This document shows positions 5,757-7,631 of a stretch of DNA of 7,631 bases, piece after piece. Source of the DNA: DATENM01 sp045807765 (GTDB lineage Bacteria > Acidobacteriota > Blastocatellia > UBA7656); assembly GCA_045807765.1 (NCBI GenBank), contig JBJMGU010000100.1, positions 1 through 7,631 of the forward strand, written 5' to 3'. A program made the position numbers and the translations under genes. Positions within the stretch are counted from its first letter, which is position 1. Each line of letters starts with the position of its first letter. Under the pieces are notes generated by a model that saw only the letters and a program-made list of their open reading frames with translations, was not told the origin of the DNA and made no database searches.

Positions 5757-7562
5757 ATGAAGCACAATCTCTTGGCCTTTCTTCTCTGTTTAACTATGGC
5801 TTTGTCTGCGTTGGCGCAGGACAAGCCGGGCGGGGTGTCATCGAACCAGTCTCAGTCGGCAGGTTTCATTCTGCCTGCCGATGTCAACGTCCGCATCGAA
5901 TCCGACCCGCGCACGCTCATTGTGATGGCGGCCATCAACGTCGCCGGATTCGATGCCGAGACTGGCGGGCTGCCGCTGTCGCCTTTGCGCGCCGAGCTTC
6001 GCAAAGACCTGGGAAATATCGATCCGCAGTTGCGGGCGCGGCTCTCGGCTTTTTACAAAGCGCACCGCCGCCCAGGGGTTGACGAGATGACCGATGCGAC
6101 GCGCTACGCCGCCTTGAGCCTGCTGATGACGGCGCCGCCGGCATTCAATGTCCACACGCCGGCAGGCATCATTCTGCCTGAAGAGCTGCAATCGCTCTTG
6201 AGTGTCGGAGAAAGAGAAACCGAGCCGACGATTCAGAAGCTGGTGCGCGAGTTTTACCTGACGAGCGGCATCAAGAATTTTGTCGCGAAGTATATGCAGG
6301 TCGCCGATGCCTATGCGACGGCTTACCGCCAGCCGGTTGGCGAGCTGATCTATCAAACACTCGAATACTTTCATGCCAGCCCCGAAACGATCATCAATAT
6401 GCGCCCGCTGGTTATCACGCCGACCGACACGGACACGCGGCGCAAGAAGCAGAATCCGACGGTCGTGGCGCGCAATCGCTCGCGCCAAGTCTTCGTCGTC
6501 GCCGATCCACTGCTGGCGATGAATACATCAGTTGTGCGTGGCGACATTCTTAACCAGAAAGACGACCTGCTGACGCGGCGCGTCGGCGACGATTATATTG
6601 TCATCGTCGGCCCGTCTCGGCTTTACAACATCGATGGTGTGCGCCAGGCGATGATCCGTTTTGTCACCGACCCGCTGATTGAGCGCCATTTGAAATTCGC
6701 CCTCGATTATAAAGAGCCGATCAGCAAGCTGGTGGCGGCGGTGCCGACGGCGGCGAAGCCGTATAGTTCGAGCGTCTACCTGGTGCTGCGAGAATCGCTG
6801 GCCCAGGCGGCAGAGGCGCGGCTGAAGCGGCTGCGGGCGATGGCCGGTGGCCCTCCTTACACGGAGGACGACGCGACCTTCGATCTGGCTCAGGCATACC
6901 TGCGCGGCGCCGTGCTGACGTTCCACTTCTACAGCTCACTGCGTGACCTCGAAGCTGTGGGGTTGAGCCTTGAAACTTTCATTGATCAAATGGTCGCAAC
7001 CGTGAAGTTTGAGCGCGAGGCGACGCGCGCCAAAGAATTCGAGCCTGTCGTTGCGCGCGTGGCAGCGGCTCGTAATGCTCGCAAGAATGAACCGACAGCC
7101 GAACCAACGGGCGTGCCGGTAGCGAAAAAAATGCTCGCCTCGGATGATCTGATTCGTCAAAAAAAGTTCGCCGAAGCGCGTGGCATTCTTGAATCGGTAC
7201 TGGCCTCAGACCCGAATAACGCGCGGGCGCTTTACGGGCTGGCGCAGGTGGTTAGCTCGACGCCCTCGGCGGTCGAGCTTGACCCCAAAGCGGACGAAAA
7301 CGACAAAATCCAGGCGCAGCATGACCGCTTCGAGCAGGCGATCAAGCTTTACCATCGAGCCATTGACGCCGCCTCGCCCGAATCCGAAAAATGGCTCATC
7401 CAATGGAGCCATGTCCTGCTTGGCCGCATCTACGACTTTCAGGAATTCCGCAATGATGCGCTCGCCGAATACGACAAGGCGATAGAGATGGGCGACATCG
7501 CAAACGGCGCCTTCAAGGAAGCCAGGGAAGGGAAACAGCGCCCCTACGGACAGAAAAACTAA
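5757..7562 (+). CDS. Exported protein of unknown function with C-terminal TPR-like repeats
   Basis: The product has 601 residues. Residues 1-20 are a signal peptide (MKHN, a Leu-rich core, likely cleavage after ALA before QDKP). The sequence does not form a lipobox, so a soluble exported protein is expected. Residues about 40-420 form a domain I cannot assign firmly. It starts VRIESDPRTLIVMAAINVAG, and its middle has YIVIVGPSRLYNIDGVRQAM (280-299) running into IRFVTDPLIERHL (300-312), then the helix YLVLRESLAQAAEARLKRLR (341-360). This layout recalls DUF4932-like/gluzincin metallopeptidase folds, but QAMIR (297-301) stands where HExxH would be, so it looks non-catalytic if related. Residues about 457-497 (FAEARGILESVLASDPNNARALYGLAQ) and 525-580 (EQAIKLYHRAIDA; ALAEYDKAIEMGD) are TPR-like helix pairs, usually protein-binding. 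The ATG is the only sensible start; no Shine-Dalgarno precedes it. Confidence 0.8.
   Translation: MKHNLLAFLLCLTMALSALAQDKPGGVSSNQSQSAGFILPADVNVRIESDPRTLIVMAAINVAGFDAETGGLPLSPLRAELRKDLGNIDPQLRARLSAFYKAHRRPGVDEMTDATRYAALSLLMTAPPAFNVHTPAGIILPEELQSLLSVGERETEPTIQKLVREFYLTSGIKNFVAKYMQVADAYATAYRQPVGELIYQTLEYFHASPETIINMRPLVITPTDTDTRRKKQNPTVVARNRSRQVFVVADPLLAMNTSVVRGDILNQKDDLLTRRVGDDYIVIVGPSRLYNIDGVRQAMIRFVTDPLIERHLKFALDYKEPISKLVAAVPTAAKPYSSSVYLVLRESLAQAAEARLKRLRAMAGGPPYTEDDATFDLAQAYLRGAVLTFHFYSSLRDLEAVGLSLETFIDQMVATVKFEREATRAKEFEPVVARVAAARNARKNEPTAEPTGVPVAKKMLASDDLIRQKKFAEARGILESVLASDPNNARALYGLAQVVSSTPSAVELDPKADENDKIQAQHDRFEQAIKLYHRAIDAASPESEKWLIQWSHVLLGRIYDFQEFRNDALAEYDKAIEMGDIANGAFKEAREGKQRPYGQKN
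5857..6180 (+). repeat. Short dispersed repeat within the TPR gene encoding AGxILP
   Basis: The 21-nt segments 5857-5877 and 6160-6180 match at 19 positions (CGGCAGG, three variable bases of which two differ, then CATTCTGCCTG). They lie 303 bp apart, exactly 101 codons, and encode AGFILP (residues 35-40) and AGIILP (136-141). Each can also fold: CGGCAGG pairs with CCTGCCG in the first (5857-5863 with 5874-5880), and CAGGCA with TGCCTG in the second. This could be a protein-level duplication or chance. Confidence 0.4.
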
Positions 7563-7564
7563 TC

Positions 7565-7625
7565 GCAGTTGTCACTTGTCAGTTGCGGATTTTAAGTCAA
7601 CGAGCAACAGACAAGTGACAACTGC
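7565..7625. repeat. Inverted repeat of tandem heptamers, possible terminator or mobile repeat
   Basis: Arms 7565-7586 and 7604-7625 are complementary over 22 bp with one mismatch (A7581 against A7609); the outer 16 bp are perfect. The loop is 17 nt. Each arm is three tandem heptamers of the form CASTTGT: CAGTTGT, CACTTGT, CAGTTGC on the left, and the same series on the minus strand of the right arm with the last unit CTGTTGC. It begins 2 bp after the stop of the TPR gene. The RNA would form a long stem, but no T-run follows in the 6 bases left before the window ends. The array may continue past the edge. Confidence 0.75.
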
Positions 7626-7631
7626 TCTATA

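Noticed and set aside
5838..6488. 216-codon open frame on the minus strand
   Set aside because: It lies wholly inside the TPR gene, is Arg-rich with no recognisable domain or signal, and is the usual antisense shadow of GC-rich coding DNA.

Overview
The window looks like bacterial chromosome from a moderately GC-rich organism. It carries four protein genes, one of them cut by the left edge, in ordinary-looking single-gene transcription units. The combination of a very large PIG-L deacetylase fused to NEW3 and amidotransferase-like domains, a secreted S41 protease, a RocA-type stand-alone P5C dehydrogenase and a secreted TPR protein resembles Acidobacteriota, perhaps the Blastocatellia. That assignment is an inference from family distribution; no rRNA or marker gene is present to prove it. 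No mobile element, CRISPR array, tRNA or rRNA was seen.

Layout. 1-2577 (+) is the 3' part of a PIG-L/LmbE-type zinc deacetylase gene, open from the first base. It converges, with only 7 bp between stop codons, on an S41 peptidase gene (2585-3910, -) that has a TTG start and a strong Shine-Dalgarno. A 206-bp divergent region (3911-4116) separates that gene from the L-glutamate gamma-semialdehyde (P5C) dehydrogenase gene at 4117-5670 (+). After 86 bp comes a gene for an exported 601-aa protein with C-terminal TPR-like helices (5757-7562, +). Its promoter-like hexamers sit so close to the ATG that the mRNA may be leaderless. Two bases after its stop lies an inverted repeat built from tandem heptamers, ending 6 bp before the window edge.

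How the genes relate. No pathway joins them visibly. The peptidase and the TPR protein carry N-terminal export signals, and the deacetylase is probably exported too, although its N-terminus is missing. The P5C dehydrogenase is a cytoplasmic enzyme of proline and arginine catabolism. I see no defence system or biosynthetic cluster. The points most worth checking are the S41 peptidase that lacks the usual catalytic lysine, the unassigned N-terminal domain of the TPR protein, which may be a degenerate metallopeptidase fold, and the heptamer-built hairpin at the right edge.
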